A stretch of 64,000 nt of DNA from Amaranthus tricolor (Eukaryota; Streptophyta; Magnoliopsida; Caryophyllales; Amaranthaceae). This document shows positions 54,188 through 64,000 of the stretch, in pieces (within the stretch, counting starts at the first letter, position 1; each line of letters starts with the position of its first letter). Location of the stretch: the NCBI RefSeq assembly GCF_026212465.1, contig NC_080047.1, forward strand, positions 41,599,922 to 41,663,921. The letters are read 5' to 3'. Under the pieces are notes generated by a model. It had not been told where the DNA came from and did not search any database. It saw only the letters and a program-made list of their open reading frames with translations. The position numbers and the translations under genes are program-made.

Positions 54188-54189
<2 letters not shown>

Positions 54190-54249
<60 letters not shown>

Positions 54250-54323
54250 TAATAATAATAATGATAACAATAAAAATAATAATAATAACAATAATAATAA
54301 CAATAATAATAATAATTTATTAA

Positions 54324-54406
<83 letters not shown>

Positions 54407-54420
54407 GAAAATAATAATAA
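54190..54420. repeat. (AAT)n microsatellite region in the first intron of the MULE transposase
   Basis: Long AAT/ATA arrays with short interruptions, mirroring the ATT arrays at the other end of the element. Confidence 0.92.
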
Positions 54421-54894
54421 ATTAAAAAATAATTATAAATTAGAAAATAAAATAATTTACTACAACGTATATTATATAATAATAATGTAAATTACTAAAT
54501 AAATAAAAAATTCTTTATATAATTTACATAATAATAATGTAAATAATAAAAAAAAAACAAATAAACAAAAGAAAAAATAAACGGAGGAATCGCACAAAAC
54601 GTGGTCTACTCGCACGTTTTGTGTAACTCCATCGGTTTTTTTTTAAAAAAAAACCAATTCAGATTGATTTAAGTACGTACCCGATCCGATTTATAGTCGC
54701 TTTCGTTAGCCATAGTAAATCGATTCCAACAAAAAGCTTGTTTAAAATTAAAGAACATTTTTAGAGAGATTTCAGAGAGATTTTAGAGAGATGGTACCGT
54801 GTTTGAATTCGTATATCATGCAAGGGCGCTACTGAAAATTCAATATATATAGGATCGCGATAAAAATGTTTGGGATTACGTTTAAAATTTAAAT

Positions 54895-55015
54895 TGAATG
54901 TTTTTAAAGTGATAATAATATTATTAAGTGAGATTTACGTTTGTTAAAGAAATTTTAAGTGCAGAGGCAAAATCATAATTTCATTAGGGAGTGACTATAA
55001 AATAAAAAGGGTGAA
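54895..55015 (-). repeat. Right terminal inverted repeat of the MULE
   Basis: Reverse complement of the left arm with scattered substitutions. The inner part (CTCACTTAATAATATTATTA) still resembles the left CTCACTAAATAACACC. Confidence 0.8.
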
Positions 55016-55018
55016 TGA

Positions 55019-55888
55019 ATAATAAATTAATGCCTAGTTAAATTCCAAAATTAGTCATGATATTTGTAGAGTCTCTTCAACCATGAAACGGTGGAACCTG
55101 AAATGAGTGTAGACTTGTAGTCTATATTGTAGTCTGTAGATATAAGCAGTAATCTTAGAACAAATAGAAAACACCTGGCCCGTGAATTCAGTAATTCTTA
55201 CCAAAATCAACTGCCACTTTCATTTTCATTTTTATTTTCATTTTCATTTTTATTTTCATTTTCTTCCCTTTTTCTCTTTCTTTCCCATAAAGTTACGCTC
55301 AATTTTGGTCCTTTGCAATCAATGTGTCTCTCTTTTAATTGCATTAACAATGCCCATTTCTTAACTAAAAAAGAGAATAACAAGAGAAAAAAAACCCACC
55401 TTTATTGCTCCTTTGATATTGCTCTCATGAAAAGTTCCTCTCCAAGCTTTCCTTTTTCTCTTTAATTATGGTTTGATATTGCATTAACACTTTTGAATTT
55501 CATACTATTTGCTATAATGTTGTTCATACTGTAATGGATTACCTTAAAAACTAAAAAATTCATCTGGGATTTTAGAAATTTCAACTTTTTCTTATTAATT
55601 CGAATTTTCTTTCATGGGTTTTGCCTAAATTTGACAACTTTTTTCATGGGTTTTTCCAAAATTGTGTTTTCATTTCTGGGTGTTTGTTTCCATATTCACA
55701 TTTTTCTGTCTAATTCAGTTTTTCTGTAATGGGTTTCTCTAGATGTCAAAACTTTCTTCTGGGTTTATGGAATTTTCAACTTTCCCTTCATGAATTTCAA
55801 TTTCCTTTCATGGGTTTTACCAAAAAATGAACACTTTTTTCTGGGTCTTTTTTTTTTTTTTTTTTTTTGATATTGATGTTTTTCCTTG
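55019..55888. other. Upstream region of the PXC3-type kinase gene
   Basis: No gene. It is strongly pyrimidine-rich on the plus strand. A TTTTCATTTTCATTTTTA repeat (period about 18) lies at 55198-55262. Reiterated 'TTCATGGGTTTT' words fill 55600-55840, and a poly-T run of about 20 ends near 55868. These suit a pyrimidine-rich promoter or 5' leader; no TATA box stands out. Confidence 0.55.
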
Positions 55889-58759
55889 ATGAAAATTCCC
55901 ACTTTAAATTTTAATGCCCACATTGTTAATTCCAAATTTGGAAAGGTACCTATAAAAAGCGGAAGAACAATGTACTCAATTCAAAGAAACAATTTAGTTA
56001 GTAAATATTCAAAAATTTGTTTATTTCTCTTAATAGTTGAGTTTATTATGAGTGTTCAACTAGTAATCTCTGAATTACCTGATCAAACCATAATGTTTGC
56101 CATAAATGAAGAAATTGGTGTTCCTGGATGGGGTATAAACAACTCAGATTATTGTTACTGGAAAGGTATACACTGTAGTACAAACCAAACTGTTGAAGTT
56201 CTAGATCTTTCTAGCAGATGGCTTAGAGGTAATATCACTCTAATTTCTGAGCTTAAAGCATTAAAATGGTTAGACCTTTCTAGTAACTATTTTTCTGGGC
56301 CAATTCCTACTATTTTTAGTAATTTATCTGAGCTAGAATTTCTTGATTTATCATCAAACAAGTTTGTGGGTTCAATTCCTATGGAATTTGGTAAATTAAA
56401 AAACCTTAGAGCATTAAATCTTTCTTACAATTTTTTAGTTGGTGGGATTCCGGAAGAACTTTCAGGATTAGCCAAATTACAAGATTTTCAGCTATCTGGG
56501 AACAAATTGAATGGTTCAATACCCAAATGGGTTGGGAACTTAACCAATTTAAGAGTATTTTCAGCTTATGAGAATAATTTAGGTGGAGAAATTCCTGACA
56601 ATTTGGGTTCTGTTTCTGAACTTGAATTGTTGAACCTTCATTCCAATTTACTAGATGGTTCTATACCTGAAAGCCTTTTTGCTAATAGGAAATTGGAGTT
56701 TTTAGTGCTGACCCAAAATGGATTGACAGGAATTATTCCCGAGTCAATTGGAAATTGTGATAATCTTTCGAGTATTCGAGTTGGGTATAATAATCTTATA
56801 GGTAGTATCCCGAAAACTGTTGGAAATATTACTAGCCTTACTTATTTTGAGGCCAACAATAACAATCTTTCGGGGGAGATTGTTGTCGAGTTTTCTCAAT
56901 GCTCGAATCTTACCCTTTTGAATTTGGCCTCAAATGGGTTTACCGGAACCATTCCTAATGAACTAGGGCTGCTTACTAATCTGCAAGAATTGATTGTTTC
57001 GGATAATCGCTTGTTTGGGGATATACCGGAGTCTATTCTTCGTAATAGGAATCTTAACAAGCTTGATCTTGGGAACAACCGATTCAATGGCACCATTCCT
57101 ATAAATGTGTGCAACACCTCTAGATTACAGTTCTTGTTGTTGAGTGAAAACTCGTTGAGAGGAGAAATTCCCCATGAAATCGGGAATTGTGTGAAGTTGC
57201 TCGATTTGCAGCTCGCTAGTAATTATCTTACCGGCATGATTCCTGCTGAAATTGGGCGGTTGAGGAATTTGCAGATATCGTTGAACTTAAGCTTCAATCA
57301 TCTACATGGGTCGCTACCACCCGATTTAGGGAAGCTTGACAAGTTGGTTTCATTGGATGTTTCTAACAACCGACTTTCTGGTTCAATACCGGCAGCTCTC
57401 AAAGGCATGCTGAGTTTGATCGAAGTAAATTTCTCGAACAATCTGTTTATTGGCGCTATACCTGCATTCGGACCATTTCAGAAAAGCCAAAATTCAAGCT
57501 TTTCAGGAAATAAGGATCTATGTGGTCAGCCATTGAGTTCATCTTGTGGGACCGATGGCGATGATCAGGAAAATTACCCTCGTAAGATTTCTTACAGGAT
57601 TATATTAGCTGTTATCGGTTCTGGATTAGCCGTCTTTATTTCTGTCGCTGTGGTTGTTCTTCTGTTTATGATGAGGGAAAAACAAGAAAACTCGTCCAAA
57701 GACATACACATTGTCGAGGATATTGCTACTAGCAAACCTCTTATAACCGCTGGCAATGTCTTTGTCGAAAATTTTAGGCAAGCAATAGATTTCGATGCTG
57801 TCGTTAAGGCGACATTTAAGGACACAAACAAGCTTAGCAGTGGAACTTTCAGTGTAGTTTACAAGGCTACCATGCCCTCCGGTCTCATTCTCTTGGTTAG
57901 AAGTCTTAAATCGGTGGATAAGACGATACTTAACCATCAGAACAAGATGATAAGGGAGCTCGAAAGATTGGGCAGGATACGCCACAATCATCTAATGAGA
58001 CCCCTGGGGTTTGTCATCTACGAGGACGTTGCCCTTTTGCTCCATGAATATATGTGCAATGGTACTTTGTTTCAACTTCTTCACGAGAATAGCAAGAAAC
58101 CCGAGTATGAGCCTGACTGGCTGACTAGACTCTCCATTGCGATTGGAGTAGCCGAAGGCTTGGCGTTTCTTCACAGTGTGGCCGTTATCCACCTTGATAT
58201 ATCCTCCGGCAATATGCTTTTAGACGCAAACATGAGTCCTCGTATTGCTGAAATCGAGATTTCCAAGCTTCTAGACCCTTCTAGAGGAACTGCTAGTATT
58301 AGTGCAGTTGCTGGCTCATTTGGTTATATTCCGCCAGGTCGGTTGTTTCCCTTTACGTTCACTTCTCGATTACTATAAACTTGTAATCAACGTATTATCA
58401 TACTGATTGAGCTTTTGTGTTGGTAACCAGAATATGCATACACAATGCAAGTTACTGCACCCGGAAACGTGTACAGCTATGGAGTGATCTTGCTCGAGAT
58501 TCTGACAACGCGTTTACCAGTAGAAGAAGCGTTTGGTGAGGGAACAGATTTGGTGAAGTGGGTTCAAACCGCTCCTTCGAGAGGAGAAACGCCCGAGCAG
58601 ATACTCGATGCGAGGCTTAGCACAGTTTCGTTCGCTTGGAGAAAAGAAATGCTTGGAGCTTTAAAGGTTGCATTACAATGCACAGATAGTACACCTGCTA
58701 AAAGACCTAAGATGAAAAAAGTCATTGAAATGCTTCAAGAAATTAAGGAGAACTCGTAA
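55889..58759 (+). CDS. PXC3: LRR receptor-like kinase PXC3 type with degenerate kinase domain
   Basis: Exons 55889-58337 and 58431-58759 (93-bp intron, phase 1) encode 925 residues. An in-frame ATG at 55970 (MYSIQRNNLVSKYSKICLFL) gives a better signal peptide and may be the true start. The ectodomain has an N-cap (SDYCYWKGIHC) and about 17-18 leucine-rich repeats from residue about 105 to 530. The membrane segment is at about 571-593 (IILAVIGSGLAVFISVAVVV), followed by the basic MMREKQE. The kinase domain spans about 640-915. It belongs to the same subgroup as Arabidopsis At2g41820/PXC3, named for correlation with the vascular PXY/TDR receptor. Catalytic sites are degenerate: the Gly loop is SSGTFSVVY, the ATP-binding Lys is Arg671 (LLVRSLK), HRD is HLD (768-770) and DFG is EIE (788-790). 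Probably an atypical or inactive kinase acting at the plasma membrane. The frame is intact. Confidence 0.95.
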
Positions 58760-59089
58760 AGATTAGTCGATTATATGTATGAACAAAACTTTCATTTCGA
58801 AGGAAAAAAAATGTTTGGATCATGAGCTTATTTCGTCTCATGATCTGCTAGTTTTCGGAGAGAATTAGTCCTGTAGGCTTATATTGATGGTATGTATTGT
58901 ATTGTGCTTCTGTATAAGTTGGTTTACAATTGTATTATTCAGATCTCACAGTATTTGGTACAGATTTCCATGGAAAGGTATCAGGTCATACACTGCTTTT
59001 TGTACCATAGTTTCCTGATATCATGTTGTAGATCGGAGTGGAGGAGGCCTCACTGTATAAAGCATTCTTGTAAGGTTTACGGGATGTTT

Positions 59090-59285
59090 GGCAAATGACT
59101 GACAGCTAATAGTTTATTGGAGTGGTTAATTTGACCAATTGATTCAATCAGTTATCAACTCATTTGACAAGCTGATTTTGATAATGTTAGTAGGATTAAT
59201 TTGTTGTAAAGTAGCTGATTCATAAAAATAAGTTGTAAGTTATTTTAATCAGTTAATTTACTAAACATGAGTATTAGATGGTTTC
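59090..59285. repeat. hAT-like MITE downstream of PXC3
   Basis: GGGATGTTTGGCAAATGACT on the left. Inside are AATTGATTCAATCAGTTATC and AATCAGTTAATTTACTAAAC words related to the 39.5 and 24.3 kb copies. Ends are not exact. Confidence 0.4.
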
Positions 59286-59414
59286 ACAGCACAATAACCT
59301 ATTTGTACCTAAAAAAAATTATAATTGTCTAGGAAGCTATTTTGCCAAAATCCCTTAATATTAAAGTGTAGTCATTAGCATTCAAGCAATAACTTGTTAC
59401 AGGTGAAAAAAATA

Positions 59415-59643
59415 CTTCTCTGTTTCTAAAAGATTGCAACTCTAGCAATTGGTTTAAGTATTAAGAAATTGGTAGGGGATAACTAAGGATGAAGAAAAGT
59501 GAAACAAAATGAAAGAAAATATATGGATAAAAATTAAAAAAAGTTGTGGAGACACTAAATCAATACCTAAAATAAAAATGTTACAAAGTTGTTATACGGA
59601 CTTTTAAAATGAAAAGTGTACCAATTCTTAAGATACATGAGAG
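59415..59643. repeat. Stowaway-like MITE, diverged
   Basis: TACTTCTCTGTTTCTAAAAG loosely opposes TTAAGATACATGAGAGTA, both bordered by TA. The pairing is weak. Confidence 0.4.
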
Positions 59644-60393
59644 TATATAGTATTAATTATAGAACTACAATAGACAAATGTTCCTAAAACAAAGTGATAC
59701 ATTTTAAAGCCATATTCAAGCATAAAACAAAAACTTAAGCATTCATCATTCATTAACTTCATTGGAAGTTCTTGAAGACAATAAATACATCTAGGCTAGA
59801 CCATGGACGTAGTCCAATTAAGGGTGAACCACACGTAGATCATTGTGTTTAGTTTGTTTGCTCTTTCATTGCTTAGATTAGAGTTCTTGGTAGTTACATT
59901 GAATTCTGTTTTGGGTGTTGTTTGTGCAAATCAATTCTTGAGGCTTAAATCTTTGATCTTAGGATAGTGGAGGTTTCATTCCTCAAAGATAATGTTTTCC
60001 ATTAAAGGCTAATCGAAAACGATTTCTTTGTTTTGATGAGAGTAAGGTTGCGTATGTATATTTAACCTCCAAACGCCGCCTACTCAAGAACCGGTTAATC
60101 ACATTAGGGTTGTAAAATGTTGAAATTTTTTAACATTTTCTTATTTTTTTTCCTCCTTGTCCGCTTGGTTGGAGAAGATGTTGAAATTTGGGCATACTTA
60201 GCTACATTAACAACATTGGATAATCTTTGATCTGTCTGTCCTCCTTTGAAAATCAAAATTCCTAAAATCAGTCCATCAATTATGGTTATGGTCATCAACC
60301 TAATATTTCGTACAAAGATAGGGTCTGGAGGGGAAGAGGTACTGGACATACCATATTCATACCTCTTAAGAAAAAGGATAGGAGGAAAGCGCG

Positions 60394-60489
60394 CAAACAA
60401 TTTAACCCATGAGATAGGTTACCTTCAAGAAAATTAAAAGCACACAAACAATTTAACCCATGAGATAGGTAACCTTCAAGAAAATTAAA
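60394..60489. repeat. 51-bp direct tandem duplication next to a MITE
   Basis: The unit starting CAAACAATTTAACCCATGAG occurs at 60394 and again at 60445. The second copy ends in the MITE's target site AAAATTAAA. Confidence 0.9.
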
Positions 60490-60784
60490 GGAAAAATTAC
60501 CGTGAATAATACAACCTTTCGTTAATTTCTCTACAATAATACCAACTTTTGATTAACCATGACTAACATCAACTTAGGGGTATTTTTTAGTAAAATAATA
60601 CCAACTTTAATTTATTAGCTAATTTACCAATTTTTTTGTCATATAATCTCCTATAGTTTGACTTTCAACACGTTAGGGATATTCTATAAAAACACCTCCT
60701 AAGTTGGTATTATTCATGATTAATCAAAAGTTGATATTATTATAGAAAAATAAGCAAAAGTTGTATTATTTCTGAATATTTTCC
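60490..60784. mobile_element. MULE-type MITE (295 bp) with a perfect 9-bp target duplication
   Basis: The arms pair over about 75 bp. The left has GGAAAAATTACCGTGAATAA and CCAACTTTTGATTAACCATG. The right, reversed, has GGAAAATATTCAGAAATAAT and TCAACTTTTGATTAATCATG. The element is flanked by AAAATTAAA at 60481-60489 and 60785-60793. A 9-bp duplication is the Mutator hallmark. A second arm of the family lies at 25968-26060. Confidence 0.9.
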
Positions 60785-61529
60785 AAAATTAAATCGATGC
60801 ATTGCTCTAATGGTAAACTTTTAAGATTTCTGAATCCAACATTAAAATGATTACTAAATTTCATAATATTGACACATTTGATTCTTTGATGTTATTGAGT
60901 GTCTTGTGCGTGATCTCTCAGTCTTACTTAAATTTATCCATGTAACGTACTTTTTCGATTCTAAAATACTTATTATTAATAGCGACATGTTTAGTAAAGA
61001 AATATTATTATCAGTAGCAAATATAATAGAACAGAAAAAGTACATTATAACCCATAAAAATAATTGATGAGTTAGTTCAACACGAGATAAGTATTCCGCC
61101 CATGTTATATTAGTATCTTGATTCGCAGCTTACATAACTACAATAAGCCCAAAATGACATGGTTCAATACCCAATATAACAATAAGTTCCCTACTTCCAT
61201 CTTATTCGACTTTCACGTTTTGATATGTGGATAAATGAGCCCAATGGACTGACCCACAAGCGACAAGCCTGCTGTATACTCCTTTTTCCTTAAGTTTGCA
61301 AGGTTAGGTATGTTATACTTCCTCCTATTTAAATCAAATATTCGATTTTTTACTGTTGGAAAAAAATTATATTAAATGTTTATTTTTTATTTTGGTAATT
61401 TTTTTTTACTTATGTTTGATGGGATTAAACTATTTATACAATTACCATTAAATTATCAATTTCACTGTCACTCGCTTCTTTCATGTGGTTGGTCTGCCAC
61501 TTTTCTTAAAATAAATGTTATTTTATAAG

Positions 61530-62258
61530 TGTTGTGAATGGGCTAATGCAATGGTGAAAAAACAATCACAAAACAAATGCAAAGACAAACATTAAAAATA
61601 GGGCACAACAATGGAAGAAGTAAAACACACAATATATGAGGTATCTAATGATACCCCCTCAAAGAAAGTATTTTATTATTAATATAGTCAATAATACATT
61701 AATGACTCACCTTACAAACTTTAAGTATACCTTCTAAAAACAAAAGATTAAACCTTGATGTCAATTTTCCTCATAAACCTTAGTTATCTCTTAGTATTAG
61801 GCTCTCTCATAAACCCTTATAGTCTCCCAAAACTCCTTATATAGACGCATTACATATTAGGGACTCAAGGACAAAGGCTTAAAAAAGCCCACAAAATCGA
61901 ACACAAGAAAACAGAATCATTTTGTTTCGTGGCTGAAGCGTGCTCGACCCGAGCAGAATAGGTTCCACCTGTCGAGCAAACATCCAGTAGCTACTGGTTT
62001 GGGGCTTCACTTTGGCTCGACCAAGCCATACATGCTCGACCACTCGAGCGGGCTTCAAACCTCCATGATCCTCGTGTCTTGGCTTCATTAAGACACCCCA
62101 ACTCATCATCATTCATCACTTGATCAAGTGACCCAAAACAAATGTGTCCATAACCCATAACACTCTCATCTTTCCTCTTTAGAGTGCAAGATAGAGCATG
62201 CATGATCAAGTGATCAAACCCATCAATAATCTCATAAGAATTGGCTCTTGACTCAACA
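61530..62258 (-). mobile_element. Solo LTR (729 bp, probably Copia) with perfect 5-bp target duplication
   Basis: Read on the minus strand it starts TGTTGAGTCAAGAGCC and ends CCCATTCACAACA, inverted termini TGTTG/CAACA. A TATA box (TATATAAGG, about 61836-61844) is correctly oriented. ATAAG flanks both sides (61525-61529 and 62259-62263). No internal coding region remains. Assignment to Copia is inferred from LTR size and style. Confidence 0.88.
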
Positions 62259-62734
62259 ATAAGACATTTAGTTAGAATAAAAGATAGTAAAAACTTAAAA
62301 TCTAATTCAATTTATATATTTTATCTCTTACCTATTATTAAGTCTCTAATTATATCTCCCAAAATGAACTTAAGAAAATATGTATTTATTGTGGAGAAGA
62401 TTATTTCTATTTTATTTGATTGTGTTTAATTCAATGAATTATTATCATCTCAAAGTTATAATTAATAAAAGCTCTTTTCGTGATTTTAGAAGTATTTTCC
62501 AACAATGAGTGGATATTCTTACGTTGCACTTGCTATGAGTTATGAATAAATTTTAAACACGAAATCTTTTATAATATAATTGGCATTTAAAGTAAACTCT
62601 AAACCCAACCCATAAAGATCACCACAGCCAACTTAGCTATAACAAATTAAAATAATATTTGGTTACAATACATATAAAATTTAATTAATATTCAACAAAT
62701 GCTTGCTTAAGATCAGACCGCCTCATGTAGAGTT

Positions 62735-62940
62735 GTTTATTTGAGTTATTGGGTCAATTTTAGGTCATATGTTTCAGAATGGTTCAAAATTGGATCTTGT
62801 GTCCACATTAATTTTTACATTATTTTAAATTCATTTTGAAGTAGGATTAAGTTGTGTTTTATTCTAAGGTCAAGTAAATATTAATCACCGAGTCCATTTT
62901 AAACGCTTCTAGCTTCACCGTAAAAGTATTTAAGATCGAG
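62735..62940. repeat. Copy of the dispersed 'GGGTC...TTAATTTTTACATTATTTTAAA' repeat family
   Basis: It shares CACATTAATTTTTA, TATTTTAAATTCATTTTGAAG and the closing CATTTTAAACGCTTC with the element at 12654-12814 and fragments near 9.45 and 36.65 kb. Confidence 0.5.
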
Positions 62941-63684
62941 ATAAATAGTTTAATTAAATTAATTAAACATTAAATTTTGTACCTAAATTACTCACTTTTA
63001 ATTATTCAATGTTTAATAATAGGTAATTTTAAAGGTTAAAATTAAATTTTATTTACTAAAAGACCAACTTAAATCATTTATAAGAGCCTTAAAATATATA
63101 TAACAGTGAGACGATTCTATATAACAGTTGTTCTAAATATATATTTACTAAAGCAACGCAATTATCCGTGAAAATAGATCTAAAGTTGTTAGAAGCACAT
63201 GCATCATGGTATCATACATGTGGACAATTACCTTTAGAAAATACAATTAATTAATCCTTATCCAAAATAGTCAACTGTCAACTGATTTAATTGCTGATCT
63301 GTAATATATCTTATTACCTTATACTGCTAGGTCACACCTAAATAGTCTCATTTACTTTTGGTACAAAGATTAAAAAAAGAAAATAATAGATGAAACTAGT
63401 GGATATATAGAAATAAAAGAGATAAGATAGACTGTAAAATCAGTTTAATCATTTCTAAAAATAAAAATTAAACAAATATATTAAAACAAACTAAAATGAA
63501 AATAGGACACGAAACAGATAAGTATATAACAACCTGTATAAAAAACCAATCTTTGACACATCCAACTTGCTAAAATTAACGTTAAAAAACGACTTTATAG
63601 ACATCTTAATCTGCTATACACATGTAATTTATCGTGATGAGATCATATTTATAAGATAACATAGGTATTCTAACGTATGCTTAC

Positions 63685-63692
63685 TATAAATA
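63685..63692 (+). promoter_or_regulatory. TATA box of the sugar transporter gene
   Basis: TATAAATA, about 149 bp upstream of the ATG at 63841. It is followed by an A/G-rich leader (GAAGAAGAAGAAAGAAAG). Confidence 0.7.
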
Positions 63693-63840
63693 GGATCTTC
63701 CCTAGGAGTACACATTTATTATATAAACTCAGTCTGGAGTTGGGTTTTTCTAAGCTTTTATTTATTTTCATAAATATTGAAATATTCTGAATTAGTTATA
63801 AGGAGGTGAAGAAGAAGAAGAAAGAAAGATCTAAGAGAAG

Positions 63841-63958
63841 ATGGGTGCATCAAAAAATGGTGATAATTATCCATGGAGAGTTACTCCTTATATTGTAATT
63901 TGTTGGGTATTGGCTGCTTGTGGAGGCCTCATGTTTGGTTATGACATTGGCATTTCAG
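63841..63958 (+). CDS. MFS monosaccharide/H+ symporter, STP/hexose-carrier type (first exon only)
   Basis: The exon encodes MGASKNGDNYPWRVTPYIVI followed by CWVLAACGGLMFGYDIGISG. It stops at a GT donor (TTTCAG|GTATG) at the phase-1 point typical of plant STP genes. The segment is the cytosolic N-terminus and first membrane helix. GGLxFGYDIGISGG is the signature of plasma-membrane sugar transport proteins that import hexoses with protons. Everything after about residue 39 lies beyond the window, so substrate and exact subgroup cannot be given; HEX6- or STP-like are both possible. The start is supported by the immediate signature and by the upstream TATA box. Confidence 0.88.
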
Positions 63959-64000
63959 GTATGATCCATAATACCCTCCTATGAAATTGTTATTCTATTA

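Larger units (their letters stand above)
48394..54713 (-). pseudogene. MULE transposase (FAR1-type) fused to an OTU cysteine protease domain, broken
   Basis: Read from 54713: a short first exon (54681-54713, MANESDYKSDR), then an AAT-rich intron. The next exon begins at 53841. It has an in-frame TGA, a FAR1/WRKY-GCM-like zinc-binding region (LYLRCHRYGN, RTCRCKFMIVASSR), another stop near 53465 and a frameshift near 53340. The MULE core starts TWPYIVLIDTTYKTNKQE (first Asp) and is cut by a solo LTR. It resumes WPLRELIEMTPTNHNF, VIVTDRDEG (second Asp) and, after a small intron (about 50189-50263), LLCIWHI (CxxH). Then come a SWIM-like GLPCACYLY, a basic Ser/Arg-rich linker and an OTU domain: VIGDGNCGLRVIAV (catalytic Asp/Cys) and NRNHFVQL (catalytic His). 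A 1-nt frameshift splits the OTU near 48.9 kb. Several further stops (49720, 49860) show it is dead. Confidence 0.88.
58760..63840. other. Intergenic region between the kinase and the sugar transporter
   Basis: No gene was recognised. It contains the MITEs, a duplication and a solo LTR listed separately, plus the promoter of the transporter. A stretch near 59790-59960 (TGGACGTAGTCC, GGGTGAACCAC) resembles a Copia LTR fragment without definable ends. Confidence 0.6.

Overview
The window is nuclear DNA from a flowering plant, very AT-rich between genes. Genes have GT-AG introns, plant-type TATA boxes, many MITEs and LTR-retrotransposon remains. The proteins are clearly eudicot-like. The species cannot be fixed from the sequence alone; a Caryophyllales-type plant is only a guess.

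Layout. (1) 107-9036, minus: the N-terminal part of a peroxisomal-type M16 zinc metalloprotease (insulin-degrading-enzyme family). Ten exons were reconstructed and the 3' part lies off the window. Its 3.6-kb intron 6 holds a complete 2.07-kb solo LTR with a 5-bp target duplication. (2) 13201-31605, minus: three tandem, intact, three-exon DUF642 genes, each coding for a secreted cell-wall protein with two related galactose-binding-like domains. All three have a 498-nt exon 2 and the same intron phases. (3) 31.6-44.7 kb: a 13-kb gene desert with MITEs, a Harbinger-type element and degenerate repeats. (4) 44676-55018: a long foldback element, then a decayed 9.8-kb Mutator-like element (MULE). The MULE carries a plus-strand plant-mobile-domain (PMD) pseudogene and a minus-strand FAR1-type transposase/OTU-protease pseudogene, itself split by a 2.6-kb solo LTR. 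It also has long ATT/AAT arrays and GC-rich subterminal palindromes. (5) 55889-58759, plus: an LRR receptor-like kinase of the PXC3 type with a degenerate kinase domain. (6) 58.8-63.8 kb: intergenic, with a MITE that has a perfect 9-bp target duplication and a third solo LTR with a perfect 5-bp duplication. (7) 63841 to the end, plus: first exon of an MFS monosaccharide/H+ symporter (STP type).

The order M16 protease, DUF642 tandem genes, PXC3 kinase matches, from memory, the Arabidopsis run At2g41790-At2g41800-At2g41810-At2g41820. The window is therefore an old collinear block, with DUF642 at three copies instead of two and the last interval widened by transposons.

I found no convincing undescribed enzymatic system. 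The most unusual structures are the MULE pairing a PMD gene with a transposase-OTU fusion, the nested-palindrome element at 10.86-11.14 kb, and the kinase whose normally invariant lysine reads as arginine. No RNA genes, CRISPR arrays or virus-derived genes were recognised.
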